A DNA stretch of 64,000 nt from Sphaerisporangium album (GCF_003323745.1 NZ_QOIL01000004.1:317670-381669), one strand, 5' to 3'; shown: positions 1 through 9,846, counted from the stretch's first letter. Notes: a model not told the origin generated them from the sequence alone. Program-made: numbers and translations.

Positions 1-39
1 GGCATGGCGGAACCCTGACAGGGCGCCGGGAGGAGGGGG

Positions 40-957
40 TCAGCCGATGGCGGCGATGCCCCAGCGGTGCGTCACCTGGTCGCCGGGGGCGAGCCGGATG
101 ACGTCCTCACCCGTGCCGAAGGCGTTGGGCGGGCAGCTCATCGGCTCGACCGCGAGCCCGGCGCGGCGGTAGGGGCCGGTCAGCCCGTCCCCGGTGAAGA
201 GCTGGAGCCACCCGACTCCCTCGCCCGCCCACAGCTCGACGCCGCGCGAGCCGTCCGCCGTGGTGAGCCGGACGTGCACCAGCCCGTCGTCCTCGCGGGT
301 CAGGTCGGTGAACGGGGTGTCCAGCGCCAGCTCGCCGATCGGCCGCGCGGCGCGGAAGTCGTACTCGGTGCCCTCGACGTCGCTGCCGCCGACGGGGATC
401 TTGCGCTCGTCCACCTGGAGCCACCGCCCGGCGGGAAGCTCCAGGACGGCCGACTCCAGCGGCTCGCCGAGCGTGAGGTACGGATGCGCGCCGAAGCCGT
501 ACGGGGCGTCGGTGGTGCCCTTGTTCGCGGCGGTCAGCTCCACCCGGAGGCCCGAGGCGCCGAGCGCGTAGGTGACCGTGAAGTCCAGGATGTGGGGGTA
601 GCCGATCTGCGGGAACAGCCGCAGGCCGAGGGTGACCGAGGACTCGTCACCGGAGACGAGACGCCAGGGGAGCGTCCGGGTGAAGCCGTGCGCGGCGTTC
701 ATGTACTTCGGCTCGGTCAGCGCGAGCTGCCGCTCCTGCCCGTCGAAGGTGTACCGGCCGCCGTCCACGCGGTTGGGCCAGGGCAGCAGGAGCACCCCCG
801 CGGAGCCGGGCGGCTGCTGGTCCTCGGGATGGTCGACGATCAGCGCCCGGCCGTCGAAGGTCAGGCGGCGCAGGCCCGCGCCGACCTCCGTGACGACGGC
901 CTCGTAGCCGTCGGCGGCGATGACGTGCTGGACCCCGGTGGGCGCGATGGTCGTCAC
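40..957 (-). CDS. Aldose 1-epimerase family protein
   Basis: Predicted cytosolic mutarotase-type enzyme of 305 residues that interconverts the alpha and beta anomers of aldoses. The match rests on overall family resemblance: an N-terminal beta-rich region with the LPWPNRV segment near residue 60, the NAAHGF segment near residue 88 carrying a likely catalytic His, and GFGAHPY near residue 155 carrying the second His. Length is normal for the family. The start is GTG with no clear Shine-Dalgarno; a direct repeat lies just upstream. It is a single gene on the minus strand, and the aspartyl-tRNA synthetase gene upstream of it is transcribed in the same direction. The exact sugar is not decidable. 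Confidence 0.85.
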   Translation of the reverse strand: MTTIAPTGVQHVIAADGYEAVVTEVGAGLRRLTFDGRALIVDHPEDQQPPGSAGVLLLPWPNRVDGGRYTFDGQERQLALTEPKYMNAAHGFTRTLPWRLVSGDESSVTLGLRLFPQIGYPHILDFTVTYALGASGLRVELTAANKGTTDAPYGFGAHPYLTLGEPLESAVLELPAGRWLQVDERKIPVGGSDVEGTEYDFRAARPIGELALDTPFTDLTREDDGLVHVRLTTADGSRGVELWAGEGVGWLQLFTGDGLTGPYRRAGLAVEPMSCPPNAFGTGEDVIRLAPGDQVTHRWGIAAIG

Positions 958-959
958 CC

Positions 960-988
960 GTCAATTCAACACCACCGGGGTCAATTCA
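960..988. repeat. Direct repeat GTCAATTCA upstream of the epimerase
   Basis: The 9-mer GTCAATTCA occurs at 960-968 and again at 980-988, a spacing of 20 bases, immediately before the epimerase start and inside the gap after aspS. It is AT-rich for this genome. A two-site regulator operator or promoter element is possible; nothing else supports it. Confidence 0.35.
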
Positions 989-1002
989 CATCGAAGTGGT
1001 TC

Positions 1003-2292
1003 TTATGGCGTCAGACGGTGCAGGTCACGGGGGAAGAGCGTGGTCTGGCGCACGTTGGCCGCGCCCGTGAAGCGCGCCGTCCAGCGCTCCAGCCCGATCG
1101 CGAACCCGCCGTGCGGCGGCATACCGTGGGCGAACGCGGCCAGGTAGCCCCCGTAGGCCTCCGGGTCCTCGCCCCGGGCGGCCAGGGCCGCCAGGTAGTC
1201 GGCGTGCCGGTGCAGCCGCTGCCCGCCCGTCACCAGCTCCAGCCCGCGGAACAACAGGTCGAAGCTGCGGGAGAACTCCGGCCGCTCCGGGTCGGGGTGG
1301 GTGTAGAACGGCCGCTTGACCATGGGATATCCCGTGACGAACAGGAACTCCGAGCCGTGCTCGCGCCGCGCCCACTCGCCGAGGAAGCGCTCGTGCGCGG
1401 GGGCCAGGTCCGGCTCGCCGCGCGGGTCCTCGCCGGTGTGCCGGGCCACGAGCTCCTGGGCCTCGGCGAAGTGGATGGACGGGATCTCCCCGGGCACCTC
1501 GGGCACGTCCAGCTCCAGCAGCGCCGTGGCGGACCCCGCCCGCTCCGCGACGGAGGCGTGCATGCCGGTGAGCGCCGCGGTCAGCACGGCCATGACGTCC
1601 CGGTGGTCCTCGACGAAGCCCAGCTCGGCGTCCAGGCTGGTGTACTGCGCCAGGTGGCGGGCCGTGTCGTGCGGCTCGGCGCGGAACACCGGGCCGACCT
1701 CGTAGACCCGCTCGAACACCCCGACCAGCGCCTGCTTGAAGAACTGCGGCGACTGGGCGAGGAAGGCGGGCCTGCCGAAGTAGTCGATGCCGAAGACGTT
1801 CGCCCCCGACTCCGTCGCCGAGGCGACGATCTTCGGGGTCGAGGTCTCGACGAAGCCGAGCCCGTCCAGCGCGGCGCGGAACCCGGCCACCGCGGCGGCG
1901 GCGATCTCGAACGGGGCGCGGAGCCGGGGGTGCCGCAGCGCGGCGGGGGCGTGGTCGAGGATCGTCGGCAGCGTGCCGCCCACGACCGGCCGGTACAGGT
2001 CGAACGGCGGCGGCGCGACGGGCGCCGACAGCACCTCGACCTCCGGGTCCGTCACCTCGGCCCCGCCGGGGGCCTGGTCGTTGAGGACCACCGTGCCGGT
2101 CACGGCGAGGACCGTCTCCTCGGCGGCCTCCGGCAACGGCTCGCGCAGCACGATCTGCGCCAGCCCCGAGCGGTCGCGCAGGACCAGGAACGAAACGGAC
2201 TTGAGGTCGCGCCGGCGGTGCAGCCAGCCGGCGAGACGGACGCGCCGGCCCGCGTGCGCGGGCAGGTCGGCGGCGAGGATTCGCGAGATCAT
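1003..2292 (-). CDS. aspS: Aspartate--tRNA ligase, compact archaeal-type (possibly non-discriminating Asp/Asn)
   Basis: Class IIb aminoacyl-tRNA synthetase of 429 residues. An N-terminal OB-fold anticodon-binding domain (about residues 1-100) is followed by the class II core with motif 2 (VFRAE, near residue 200) and motif 3 (AIGLERW, near residue 400). Ordinary bacterial AspRS is about 590 residues with a GAD insertion; this protein lacks it and so belongs to the short archaeal-type group, many of whose bacterial members also aspartylate tRNA-Asn. The ATG at 2292 follows AAGGAG four bases upstream; reading further upstream would run through the T-box leader. Control by uncharged tRNA is implied by that leader. 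Whether a standard aspS exists elsewhere cannot be seen here. Confidence 0.88.
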   Translation of the reverse strand: MISRILAADLPAHAGRRVRLAGWLHRRRDLKSVSFLVLRDRSGLAQIVLREPLPEAAEETVLAVTGTVVLNDQAPGGAEVTDPEVEVLSAPVAPPPFDLYRPVVGGTLPTILDHAPAALRHPRLRAPFEIAAAAVAGFRAALDGLGFVETSTPKIVASATESGANVFGIDYFGRPAFLAQSPQFFKQALVGVFERVYEVGPVFRAEPHDTARHLAQYTSLDAELGFVEDHRDVMAVLTAALTGMHASVAERAGSATALLELDVPEVPGEIPSIHFAEAQELVARHTGEDPRGEPDLAPAHERFLGEWARREHGSEFLFVTGYPMVKRPFYTHPDPERPEFSRSFDLLFRGLELVTGGQRLHRHADYLAALAARGEDPEAYGGYLAAFAHGMPPHGGFAIGLERWTARFTGAANVRQTTLFPRDLHRLTP

Positions 2293-2295
2293 CCC

Positions 2296-2561
2296 ACTCC
2301 TTGGAGGAATATGAGCGATCCCTTGGGAGCGCGGGGGAGAAGGGAACTCCCGGTGCCACCGCGCTTTCGCCGCCGCCCGGGCGGCGGCCTCACGTGGCCC
2401 TGTGACGGGGGCCGGCCGGCGGGGCATTGGACGGGGTTTCGGCCCGCCGTTCCTCCCCGCGCTCGGGAGGGTCTTCGTTCCGGGACGCGAGACCGCCTTC
2501 CCAGCTCCCGGCGGCTCTCTGGCTCGCGCGCTCCCGGAGCTACTCGGCTCCTTCATCGCGT
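2296..2561 (-). promoter_or_regulatory. T-box riboswitch leader of aspS
   Basis: On the minus strand the leader shows a full T-box layout. Stem I base is CGCG/CGCG and GGAG/CTCC flanking a GA-rich K-turn. The specifier loop carries GAGTAG on the 5' side and CGAA-GAC-C on the 3' side, with GAC (Asp) at 2473-2471 as the likely specifier. The distal part has AGAGAGCC and a GGGAGCTGGGAA loop closed by GCCGCC/GGCGGT. The antiterminator core GGTGGCACC lies at 2360-2352; its TGGC would pair with a GCCA tRNA end, matching the G73 discriminator of tRNA-Asp. GGGAG/CTCCC and CCTCC/GGAG pairings before the start suggest control of ribosome access rather than termination, as there is no U tract. AAC beside the loop (Asn) is a less likely specifier. 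Confidence 0.82.
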
Positions 2562-3009
2562 TGGAGTGGATGTTACCGCCCTCCGCCGCCGGGACGCCTC
2601 CGGTTATGGCGGCTTGTGGCGGCACCTGCAGATGGCCCCGGACACCGGGGTTTCGGGCTAGGGGCACCCGACAAAACGGATGAGGGGCGGGTATTGGGGT
2701 CTGCATGGGAGAGATGCGGTGTTTGTCTTGAAGCATGTAATACGACGGTACTTCCGAGCCCGTCTCCCGGTGGACGCCGGGAACGCGGATCGGCTGAGGA
2801 TATGCGTACGGTGATCCGGCGATAGCGGGTCCTGCGACGCTCGGTGGTGACCGGCGAGGCCATCGTGGCCGGCGGCGCCACGTCGCACCCGCGCGCCCGG
2901 CGCGGCATGCCACCGCACGGGCGCTCCCCGCGCGTCCCCTCGCGCGCGTCGCTCGCCGCCTGCCCGAGGTACGTACCGTCTCGGCGCTACGGGGTCGGAG
3001 GGACGTGGC
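2562..3009. other. Intergenic region, no gene seen
   Basis: About 450 bases between the T-box leader and the small plus-strand gene. Long open frames here are antisense or extensions with no family signal. It should contain the aspS promoter on the minus strand and that of the 3010 gene on the plus strand, but I could not fix either. Confidence 0.5.
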
Positions 3010-3303
3010 ATGAGAACGATCACTGGGGCGGCGCGCGAGGAGAAACCCGAGGCCCCCGCCGAGGGGGCCGAACTCCTGCGGCTGCGTGACCATCTGGGGC
3101 GGCTCGGGCTGATGTCCGAGCTCTGTGACGCCAGGACCGCGCTGCTGGTGCAGCGCCCGGACGTCGGCCTGCCGCTGTGGGTCTTCGTCGGGTACGGCGG
3201 CGCGTACTACTCCTGGCAGTCGGCCGAGAAGCGGCACCCGGTGTGCGACGCCGCGGGCGCCGCGCTCGTGCTGGCCGACTACATCAGCGGGCGGGTCTTC
3301 TGA
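3010..3303 (+). CDS. Small hypothetical protein
   Basis: A 97-residue cytosolic protein with no signal peptide or membrane segment. The N-terminal third is acidic and likely disordered; the rest (LRLRDHLGRLG..., then LWVFVGYGGAYYSW and a hydrophobic helix ending in SGRVF) looks like a small alpha/beta domain of a kind common and uncharacterised in actinomycetes. GGAGGGA precedes the ATG at a normal distance. It converges on the peptidase gene across a strong terminator hairpin. Function unknown. Confidence 0.65.
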   Translation: MRTITGAAREEKPEAPAEGAELLRLRDHLGRLGLMSELCDARTALLVQRPDVGLPLWVFVGYGGAYYSWQSAEKRHPVCDAAGAALVLADYISGRVF

Positions 3304-3315
3304 CGGAGGCCGGGT

Positions 3316-3347
3316 CCGGCGGGGGATCGTTCGTGATCCCCCGCCGG
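3316..3347. terminator. Bidirectional hairpin terminator between convergent genes
   Basis: Perfect 13-base arms, CCGGCGGGGGATC (3316-3328) and its complement (3335-3347), around a 6-base loop. It lies 13 bases after the plus-strand gene and 40 bases before the end of the minus-strand peptidase gene. There is no U tract, as is usual in this genome. Confidence 0.75.
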
Positions 3348-3387
3348 GTTCATCCGGTCCGGCCGGATCGGGCCGGCTCCGGTCCGG

Positions 3388-5358
3388 TCAGAAGAAGTCG
3401 CGGGACTGGAGGGGAAGGACGACGTCCTTCGGCCCCTTCCACTCCCCGTCCGCCGGAGCGGGGGCGAAGTCCAGCGTGGCCGGCGGGTTCGCGTCCTGGA
3501 CAGCGTCAACGGAGGCGAGCGGCAGCCAGATCCTGCTCGCCGCCAGGTCGACAGTGACCGTGGCCGCCGCCGGCTGGTCGGGGAAGGTCTCGGTGACGTC
3601 GCTGCCGGCCAGGATCACCGCGAGCCGGTGCCCCGGCTTCACGATGTAGTCGCCCGGCAGGGTCTTCCAGGTGAACTGGTAGTTCGTGCCCGGCGTGAGC
3701 GTCTCGGAGGTCGTCAGGGAACGGCGGTTGTGGGCGTCCAGCCAGCCCTTGGCCACGATCTCCACCGGCCTCCTGGCGATGACGGTCTCCGTCTGCCGGT
3801 AGCAGGCGTCGTCGTCGGCCGTGCTCTCCCCGTGGCAGCTCTCGGTGGTGAGCGTCCTGATGCCGCCCGCGCGCCCGTAGTGGTCGACGCGGTCGTCCTC
3901 GCCGTAGTCGACGACCAGCGCGGTGAGGTTGGTGTCCGGCTGGTCGAGCTTGGCGCGGATGTCGATGGTCGGCGTGCCCGAGAAGCGCACGGCCCGCTTC
4001 AGCGGCGGGGTCAGGAACGCCAGCCGGTTCGGCGAGACGGCCGTCGGGTCGGAGACCATCGCGTTCTCGGACTGGGCCGGGTCGTCGGTGAACGAGAGCG
4101 TCGTGCCCCTGCGTGCGGGCAGCAGGCCGAGGCCGCCCTGCGCGTCGTCGCCCGGGCGCAGCCACAGCGGCACGTTCAGCGAGCGCGACGGCCAGTCCGT
4201 CTGCTTCACCCACTGGCCGGAGGTCAGCTGCAGGTCCACCTTGGGCTCGCGGGTGATGCCGTTGTCGATGTTGTGGAGCCAGCGGTCGAACCAGGCGTGC
4301 AGGGTGTCGATCCACTCCTCGCGCCGGAAGTCGAACGGGTCGACGTGCGCGTACTGCGACAGCCACAGCTTGCGCGGCACCCCGCGCCTGGCCAGTGCCT
4401 CCCAGTAGGTGCTGAAGTGGTCGGCCTTGACGTTCAGGTCGCCGAGCCCGTGCACGGCGAACACGCTCGCCCGCACCTTGCCGACGTCGCCGAGAGTGCC
4501 GGAGACGTAATTGCGCTCGTCCCAGAACGCGTTGTAGTTGCCGGTCGCGTCGTCCTGCTCCTCGTGCAGCCGCTGCCGCACGGCCGCGCACTTGGCGGGC
4601 GGGTCGGTGTCGACGTAGTCGGCGAGCCAGGGCATGTAGTCGTCGGTGTACAGCACGCCGTTCATGCGCGTGTACCGGTACCAGCTGCTGATCGCCGAGA
4701 TCGGGACGATCGTCTCCAGGCCCCGCACGCCGGTGGCCGCGACCGCGTTGGCGAGCGTGCCGTCGTAGGACTTGCCGATCATGCCGACCTTGCCCGTGGT
4801 CCAGCTCGCCGTGGCCGGTGAGCCGTCGGGGTTGTAGCCCTTGGCGCGGCCGTTCAGCCAGTCGACGACCGCCTTGCCCGCCGCGACGTCCGAGGCGCCG
4901 CCCACGTCCACGCAGCCTTCGGACCTGGTCGTCCCGAGCATGTCGACGAGCACGACGGCGTACCCGCGCGGCACGAAGTAGTTGTCGTAGTACAGCGGGA
5001 ACTTCACCGGCTGACCGGAGGCGTCGTACCGCTTGCGCTCGCCTTCGTTGCCGCGCCCGGAGTTGTCGTAGTAGGGGCTGTCGTCCATGATGACCGGCAC
5101 CTTGAGACCCTGGGCGGTCTCGCGGGGCCGGATGATGTCAATGTTCGCGAGGTCCTTCTTGCCGTCGCCGTCGCCGTCGATGGGCGTCTCGACGGCGATG
5201 TGCTCGCGAATGGCGTCGGCGTAGGAGAAGACGGGTTGCGTCCTGCCGTTCGCCACGTTGATCTGGGGTCCTGCCTGGGCGGACGCGACGCCGCCCGTCG
5301 TCGCCGTCAGCGCGAGGGTAACGCCGACGGCGCAGAGCAATCTAGATGATTGCCGCAA
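3388..5358 (-). CDS. Secreted Xaa-Pro dipeptidyl-peptidase (CocE/NonD, S15 family)
   Basis: Predicted exported serine peptidase of about 656 residues that would release X-Pro dipeptides from peptides. A signal peptide (hydrophobic run ending SAQA) is followed by an alpha/beta-hydrolase domain with the nucleophile motif GKSYDG (Ser near residue 196), the acid in HGLGDLN (near 305) and the His in YAHVDP (near 337). A C-terminal beta-rich jelly-roll domain typical of S15 enzymes follows. I prefer the TTG start at 5358, six bases after GGAGG; the GTG at 5382 lacks a ribosome site and would place that GGAGG inside the gene. It stands alone and would cleave peptides outside the cell. Confidence 0.88.
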   Translation of the reverse strand: MRQSSRLLCAVGVTLALTATTGGVASAQAGPQINVANGRTQPVFSYADAIREHIAVETPIDGDGDGKKDLANIDIIRPRETAQGLKVPVIMDDSPYYDNSGRGNEGERKRYDASGQPVKFPLYYDNYFVPRGYAVVLVDMLGTTRSEGCVDVGGASDVAAGKAVVDWLNGRAKGYNPDGSPATASWTTGKVGMIGKSYDGTLANAVAATGVRGLETIVPISAISSWYRYTRMNGVLYTDDYMPWLADYVDTDPPAKCAAVRQRLHEEQDDATGNYNAFWDERNYVSGTLGDVGKVRASVFAVHGLGDLNVKADHFSTYWEALARRGVPRKLWLSQYAHVDPFDFRREEWIDTLHAWFDRWLHNIDNGITREPKVDLQLTSGQWVKQTDWPSRSLNVPLWLRPGDDAQGGLGLLPARRGTTLSFTDDPAQSENAMVSDPTAVSPNRLAFLTPPLKRAVRFSGTPTIDIRAKLDQPDTNLTALVVDYGEDDRVDHYGRAGGIRTLTTESCHGESTADDDACYRQTETVIARRPVEIVAKGWLDAHNRRSLTTSETLTPGTNYQFTWKTLPGDYIVKPGHRLAVILAGSDVTETFPDQPAAATVTVDLAASRIWLPLASVDAVQDANPPATLDFAPAPADGEWKGPKDVVLPLQSRDFF

Positions 5359-5511
5359 GGTGTGCCTCCGGGGGATCAGCACGGATCATGTACGTAAAAC
5401 ACGTATCCCAGAGGACAAACTGTGTAAATAGGTGCACACCAACCCATCGGCGAGCGGGTGTGCGCGGCGTGGTCCGGTGGACTGCCTCGGGGAGACCGGA
5501 TCCGCCGGGGT

Positions 5512-5826
5512 TCAGCGGTCGCGCAGGCGGATGGCCGCCTCGATGCGCAGGCCGACCCCGACCATCGCGAGGATCAGCACCACGCCGATCAGGCTGAGCG
5601 GGAGCTCGCGCGTGAACAGCAGAGCGATCAGGAGGACCAGCGGGGCCGTCAGCAGGGCGAGGGTTCCCCACGACCGCACCAGCCGCGCGTCGCTGACGGT
5701 TCCGGCGTGCGCGCCCTCGTCCGCGCCCCGCAGAGCTCCCGGGACCTTCCCGTTCCTGGGCTCGACGGCGGGCCCGGCGTCCGGAACTTCCACGTCGTCC
5801 GAGGCGGAGATGTCCGGGTCGCTCAT
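5512..5826 (-). CDS. Small membrane protein, two predicted TM segments
   Basis: A 104-residue protein. The first 45 residues are acidic and polar (MSDPDISASDDVE...). Two adjacent hydrophobic helices follow (about residues 52-70 and 75-92) and the tail is basic (LRIEAAIRLRDR), so both ends are likely cytoplasmic. An alternative ATG four codons upstream (5838) has a slightly better ribosome site. It diverges from recQ and has no other partner. No function can be assigned. Confidence 0.65.
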   Translation of the reverse strand: MSDPDISASDDVEVPDAGPAVEPRNGKVPGALRGADEGAHAGTVSDARLVRSWGTLALLTAPLVLLIALLFTRELPLSLIGVVLILAMVGVGLRIEAAIRLRDR

Positions 5827-5992
5827 GGCTCGAAGCATGGCATATCCGGAAATGCCATGAAAGTCATTGACATGCCCTTGATATGAATGCGAGAACGGCC
5901 TGGTAGTACGCCGTCCTGTGGATGAAGGAAAGGTTGTCCACAACCGCGCTCATACGTCCGGCGGGGGCGGGACGGGCTCGTAAACTGGCGCG

Positions 5993-7867
5993 GTGACCTC
6001 CCCTGACACCGACACCCGAGCGGACGACGCGCTGCGCGTGCTGAACCGCGTCTTCGGCTACGCCTCGTTCCGCGAAGGCCAGCAGGAGATCATCGAGCAC
6101 GTCGTCGGCGGTGACGACGCGCTGGTGCTGATGCCGACCGGCGGCGGAAAGTCGCTGTGCTACCAAATCCCCGCGCTGGTGCGCGAGGGCGTCGGCGTCG
6201 TCGTCTCGCCGCTGATCGCCCTCATGCAAGATCAGGTCCACGCCCTGACGGCGCTCGGCGTGCGGGCGGGGTTCCTCAACTCCACACAGGAGTCCGAGGA
6301 GCGCCGGCGGGTCGAGTCGGCGTTCCTCGCGGGCGAGCTGGACCTGCTCTACCTCGCGCCCGAGCGCCTGCGCGTCGAGTCCACCCTGGCACTGCTCGCC
6401 CGCGGCGCGATCTCGGTCTTCGCGATCGACGAGGCCCACTGCGTCGCCCAGTGGGGGCACGACTTCCGGCCCGACTACCTCGCCCTCTCCGTGCTCCAGG
6501 AGCGCTGGCCCACGGTGCCCCGCATCGCGCTCACCGCGACCGCGACCGAGGCCACCCGGGCCGAGATCGCCGCTCGGCTCGGCCTGCGCGAGGCGCGCCA
6601 CTTCGTCGCGAGCTTCGACCGCCCCAACATCCAGTACCGCATCGTGCCGAAGAACGAGCCCAAGCGGCAGTTGCTCAAGCTGCTGCGCGACGAGCATCCC
6701 GGCGACGCGGGCATCGTCTACTGCCTGTCCCGCGCCTCGGTCGAGAAGACGGCCGAGTTCCTCGTCCAGAACGGCATCCAGGCGCTGCCCTACCACGCCG
6801 GGCTCGACGCCCGCACCCGCGCCGAGAACCAGTCCCGTTTCCTGCGCGAGGACGGCCTGATCATGGTCGCCACGATCGCGTTCGGCATGGGCATCGACAA
6901 GCCGGACGTCCGGTTCGTCGCCCACCTCGACCTCCCCAAGTCCGTCGAGGGCTACTACCAGGAGACCGGCCGCGCGGGGCGCGACGGGCTGCCCTCCACC
7001 GCCTGGCTGGCGTACGGGCTGAGCGACGTCGTCCAGCAGCGCAGGTTGATCGACACCTCCGAGGGCGACGACGCCCACCGCCGCCGCCTCGGCGTCCACC
7101 TCAACGCCATGCTCGCGCTCTGCGAGACGATCGAATGCCGCCGGGCCCGCATTCTCGACTACTTCGGGCAGACCGCCACCTCCTGCGGCAACTGTGACAC
7201 CTGCCTCACCCCGCCGGAGTCCTGGGACGGGACGATCGCTGCCCAGAAGCTCCTCTCCACGGTGGTGCGGCTGCAACGCGAGCGGCGGCAGAAGTTCGGC
7301 GCCGGGCAGATCATCGACATCCTGCTCGGGCGGCAGACCCCCAAGGTCACCCAGTTCGGCCACGACTCGCTGACGGTCTTCGGCGTCGGCACCGAGCTGA
7401 GCGAGCCCGAGTGGCGCGGCGTGGTGCGCCAGCTGCTCGCCCAGGGGCTCCTCGGCGTCGAGGGCGACTACGGAACGCTGGTGCTCACCGAGGCCAGCGG
7501 CGACGTGCTGGGCCGCAGGCGCGAGGTCCTGTTCCGGCGCGAGCCCGAGAAGCCCGCCCGCGCCCCGAAGCCGCGCCGTTCCGCCTCACCCGCGGCCGAC
7601 CTGACCGAGGAGGCCGTGCCGGTCTTCGAGCGGCTGCGCGCCTGGCGCGCCGCCACGGCCAAAGAGCAGGGCGTTCCCGCCTACGTGATCTTCCACGACT
7701 CCACGCTGCGCGAGATCGCCGCCGGGGCGCCCACCTCGCTGGCCGAGCTCGGGGAGGTCAGCGGCGTCGGCGAGAACAAACTGGCCAAGTACGGCCAGCA
7801 GGTCCTCGACACCTTAGCCGTCGCCGATGCGCCCGTCACGGATCCGGTCACCGGTGACGGCCCCTGA
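5993..7867 (+). CDS. recQ: ATP-dependent DNA helicase RecQ
   Basis: A 624-residue 3'-5' DNA helicase acting in recombination and fork repair. The SF2 motor has Walker A MPTGGGKS (near residue 50), DEAH (near 147) with the RecQ-specific aromatic loop after it (CVAQWGHDF), and motif [13 protein letters not shown] RecQ zinc-binding region follows, with Cys at CRRARIL and in CGNCDTC near residue 400, then a winged helix ([13 protein letters not shown]) and a C-terminal HRDC domain (about 545-610). The GTG start has no Shine-Dalgarno, but TAAACT sits six bases upstream as a possible -10 box, so the message may be leaderless. Its last 54 bases overlap the convergent transporter gene. Confidence 0.95.
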   Translation: MTSPDTDTRADDALRVLNRVFGYASFREGQQEIIEHVVGGDDALVLMPTGGGKSLCYQIPALVREGVGVVVSPLIALMQDQVHALTALGVRAGFLNSTQESEERRRVESAFLAGELDLLYLAPERLRVESTLALLARGAISVFAIDEAHCVAQWGHDFRPDYLALSVLQERWPTVPRIALTATATEATRAEIAARLGLREARHFVASFDRPNIQYRIVPKNEPKRQLLKLLRDEHPGDAGIVYCLSRASVEKTAEFLVQNGIQALPYHAGLDARTRAENQSRFLREDGLIMVATIAFGMGIDKPDVRFVAHLDLPKSVEGYYQETGRAGRDGLPSTAWLAYGLSDVVQQRRLIDTSEGDDAHRRRLGVHLNAMLALCETIECRRARILDYFGQTATSCGNCDTCLTPPESWDGTIAAQKLLSTVVRLQRERRQKFGAGQIIDILLGRQTPKVTQFGHDSLTVFGVGTELSEPEWRGVVRQLLAQGLLGVEGDYGTLVLTEASGDVLGRRREVLFRREPEKPARAPKPRRSASPAADLTEEAVPVFERLRAWRAATAKEQGVPAYVIFHDSTLREIAAGAPTSLAELGEVSGVGENKLAKYGQQVLDTLAVADAPVTDPVTGDGP

Positions 7868-8821
7868 CTCCGTCTCGGCGGCCGTGCGCGGCCACGGCAT
7901 CGCGGGAAGGCCGTGCCGGGTGCGCAGGAACATCCAGAAGAGAGGGGCCGCGAGCAGGACGCCGACGAGCACCCACGCGGTCGCGGCAGTGCCCACGCCG
8001 AACATCTTCAGCGCCGAGGCGAGCAGCACGAACGCCAGCGCTCGGCGGATCAGACCGCCGGGCGCCCGGGAGGAGATCCGCGAGCCGATGTAGACCCCGG
8101 GAATCGAGCCGACGAGCAGAGCGACGGTGACCGACAGCTTGAAGTCCCCGAACAGCAGGTGCCCGAGCGCCGCCGACATGACCAGCGGAACGGCCTGCAC
8201 CAGGTCGGTGCCGACGAGCTGGTTCGCCTTCAGCACCGGGTACATCGCCAGCAGGGCCACGATGATCAGCGAACCCGACCCGACGGAGGTGATCCCGACC
8301 ACCAGCCCGCCGATGATCCCCACCAGGACGGTCGGCAGCGGGCGCACCGTGATCGGCGGCAGGTCCGTGGCGGCGGGCTCGCCGGGCAGTGCGGTGCGGC
8401 GGCCGTTGGCGGGCGTGCGCCCCTCGGCGCGGTCCCTCATGGCGAGGTAACCCCGGACGGCCAGGCCCGCCGCCGCGATGAGCAGGGCTACCCCGAGCGC
8501 CTTCTGGATCACATCCTGGACGTCCTTGCCGTCGCCGAGCGCCTTGGCGACCAGCACGCCGCAGAACGCGGCCGGCACCGAGCCCGCGCACAGCCAGCCG
8601 ACCAGCCTCAGGTTCACGGTCCCGCGACGCAGGTGGACCAGGCTGCCGACCGGCTTCATCACGGCGGCCGCCACGAGGTCGCTCGACACCGCCGTGAGCG
8701 GCGGCACCCCGAAGAACGTCACCAGCATCGGCGTCATCAAGGCTCCACCGCCCATGCCGGTGAGCCCGACGACGATCGCGACGAGAAACGACCCAAGGGC
8801 CATGGTGTAGTCGAAGGACAC
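7814..8821 (-). CDS. TSUP family (TauE/SafE) membrane transporter
   Basis: Integral membrane protein of 335 residues, built as two repeats of about four helices with the family's Gly-rich starts ([13 protein letters not shown] near residue 20 and [11 protein letters not shown] near residue 176). TSUP members export sulfite, sulfoacetate or related small anions; the substrate here is unknown. The hydrophilic linker between the halves (about 125-160) is long and charged. The start is GTG. The stop lies within recQ, so the C-terminal 17 residues are antisense to the end of recQ. No sulfur-metabolism gene is adjacent. Confidence 0.85.
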   Translation of the reverse strand: MSFDYTMALGSFLVAIVVGLTGMGGGALMTPMLVTFFGVPPLTAVSSDLVAAAVMKPVGSLVHLRRGTVNLRLVGWLCAGSVPAAFCGVLVAKALGDGKDVQDVIQKALGVALLIAAAGLAVRGYLAMRDRAEGRTPANGRRTALPGEPAATDLPPITVRPLPTVLVGIIGGLVVGITSVGSGSLIIVALLAMYPVLKANQLVGTDLVQAVPLVMSAALGHLLFGDFKLSVTVALLVGSIPGVYIGSRISSRAPGGLIRRALAFVLLASALKMFGVGTAATAWVLVGVLLAAPLFWMFLRTRHGLPAMPWPRTAAETESGAVTGDRIRDGRIGDG

Positions 8822-8943
8822 CCACTTAACCTACCCAAGACCCCTGAAACCCCTCATTACCCATCTCAAATACCGAAACCCCGACCACACCTGCGCGCTG
8901 AGGGATCGGCGAGGGCCTGTCCAGCGGGCGGCGGGTGCGTGGG

Positions 8944-9846
8944 TCAGAGGAGGGTCAGCTGGCCGGATGGGGGTTGGAGGCTGCGGGTCTTCTTGAGGTG
9001 GCGCCACTGGGGGAGGTCGTCCAGGTAGGACCAGGACAGGCGGTGGTGGGGCGTCGGGCCGTCGCTCGCGAGGGCCTGCTGGTGCTGGGGGGAGGGGTAG
9101 CCGGCGTTGTCGGCGAAGCCGAAGGCCGGGTGGTCGGCGCCGAGGGCTCCCATGAGGCGGTCGCGCCGTACCTTGGCCAGCACCGAGGCCGCGGCCACGG
9201 TCACGGAGCGCTGGTCCGCCTTGACCTCGCACCGCACACGCCATGCCGCGCCCGACGCCGCTGGTCTGCGGAGGAAGTCGTGGGCACCGTCCAGGATGAC
9301 GACGTCCGGACGGCGAGGAAGGGCGGCGAGGGCGCGCTCGGTGGCACGGCGCAGCGCCTCGGTCATGCCGACCTCGTCGATCTCCGCCGCGCCCGCCTCG
9401 CCGAAGGCGTGGCAGGAAAGCCAGTTCGGCAGGATCTCGGCGAACGCCTCGCGGTGGGCTCGCGTGAGCAGCTTGGAGTCGGTGAGCCGGACGGTACGCC
9501 CGCCGCGCCCGGGCAGCTCCGGTGGCGGCGTCAGGTCGGTGACCGCCGCGCACACGAGCACCGGCCCTGCCCACGCCCCCCGGCCGACCTCGTCCACCCC
9601 CGCGATCACGACCGCCCCGCCGCCCCGCAGCTGCCGCTCGAGCTCGTACCCGGCCCCCCGCCGCGCCGCGCCGCCCTTGGCCCCCGCCGATCGCGTAGCC
9701 GGTTCCAGCCCGGGGAGGGCCGCGTGTCCGCGTTCCCGCCGAGCGGCCCCGTCCTCGGGCTTCGCGGGCGGTGTGGTCGACTCCAGTCCGGGGAGCGCCT
9801 CGGGTTCGGTGCCCGGCGCGGTCTCGGGGGTGGGGGTGGTCGCCAT
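8944..9846 (-). CDS. rnhB: Ribonuclease HII
   Basis: Endonuclease that nicks at ribonucleotides in DNA duplexes. The catalytic block [13 protein letters not shown] (DE pair near residue 86) and VILDGAHDF supply the metal-binding acids, and [10 protein letters not shown] is the typical helix. The enzyme core is about 215 residues, but here a Pro/Glu/Gly-rich tail of about 78 residues precedes it, probably disordered. The ATG at 9846 has no strong ribosome site, and a start nearer the core is possible. It ends about 120 bases from the transporter gene, which is transcribed in the same direction. Confidence 0.92.
   Translation of the reverse strand: MATTPTPETAPGTEPEALPGLESTTPPAKPEDGAARRERGHAALPGLEPATRSAGAKGGAARRGAGYELERQLRGGGAVVIAGVDEVGRGAWAGPVLVCAAVTDLTPPPELPGRGGRTVRLTDSKLLTRAHREAFAEILPNWLSCHAFGEAGAAEIDEVGMTEALRRATERALAALPRRPDVVILDGAHDFLRRPAASGAAWRVRCEVKADQRSVTVAAASVLAKVRRDRLMGALGADHPAFGFADNAGYPSPQHQQALASDGPTPHHRLSWSYLDDLPQWRHLKKTRSLQPPSGQLTLL

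Noticed and set aside
67..2661. An 864-codon plus-strand open frame across the epimerase and aspS genes
   Set aside because: It is antisense to two clear enzymes and the T-box leader, has Arg/Gly/Pro-rich low-complexity content and no family signal; such frames are expected at this GC content.
2293..3237. N-terminal extension of AspRS by about 315 residues
   Set aside because: The frame is open but runs through the T-box leader; the family N-terminus and a ribosome site fix the start at 2292.
5864..7363. A 499-codon minus-strand frame
   Set aside because: Antisense shadow of recQ.
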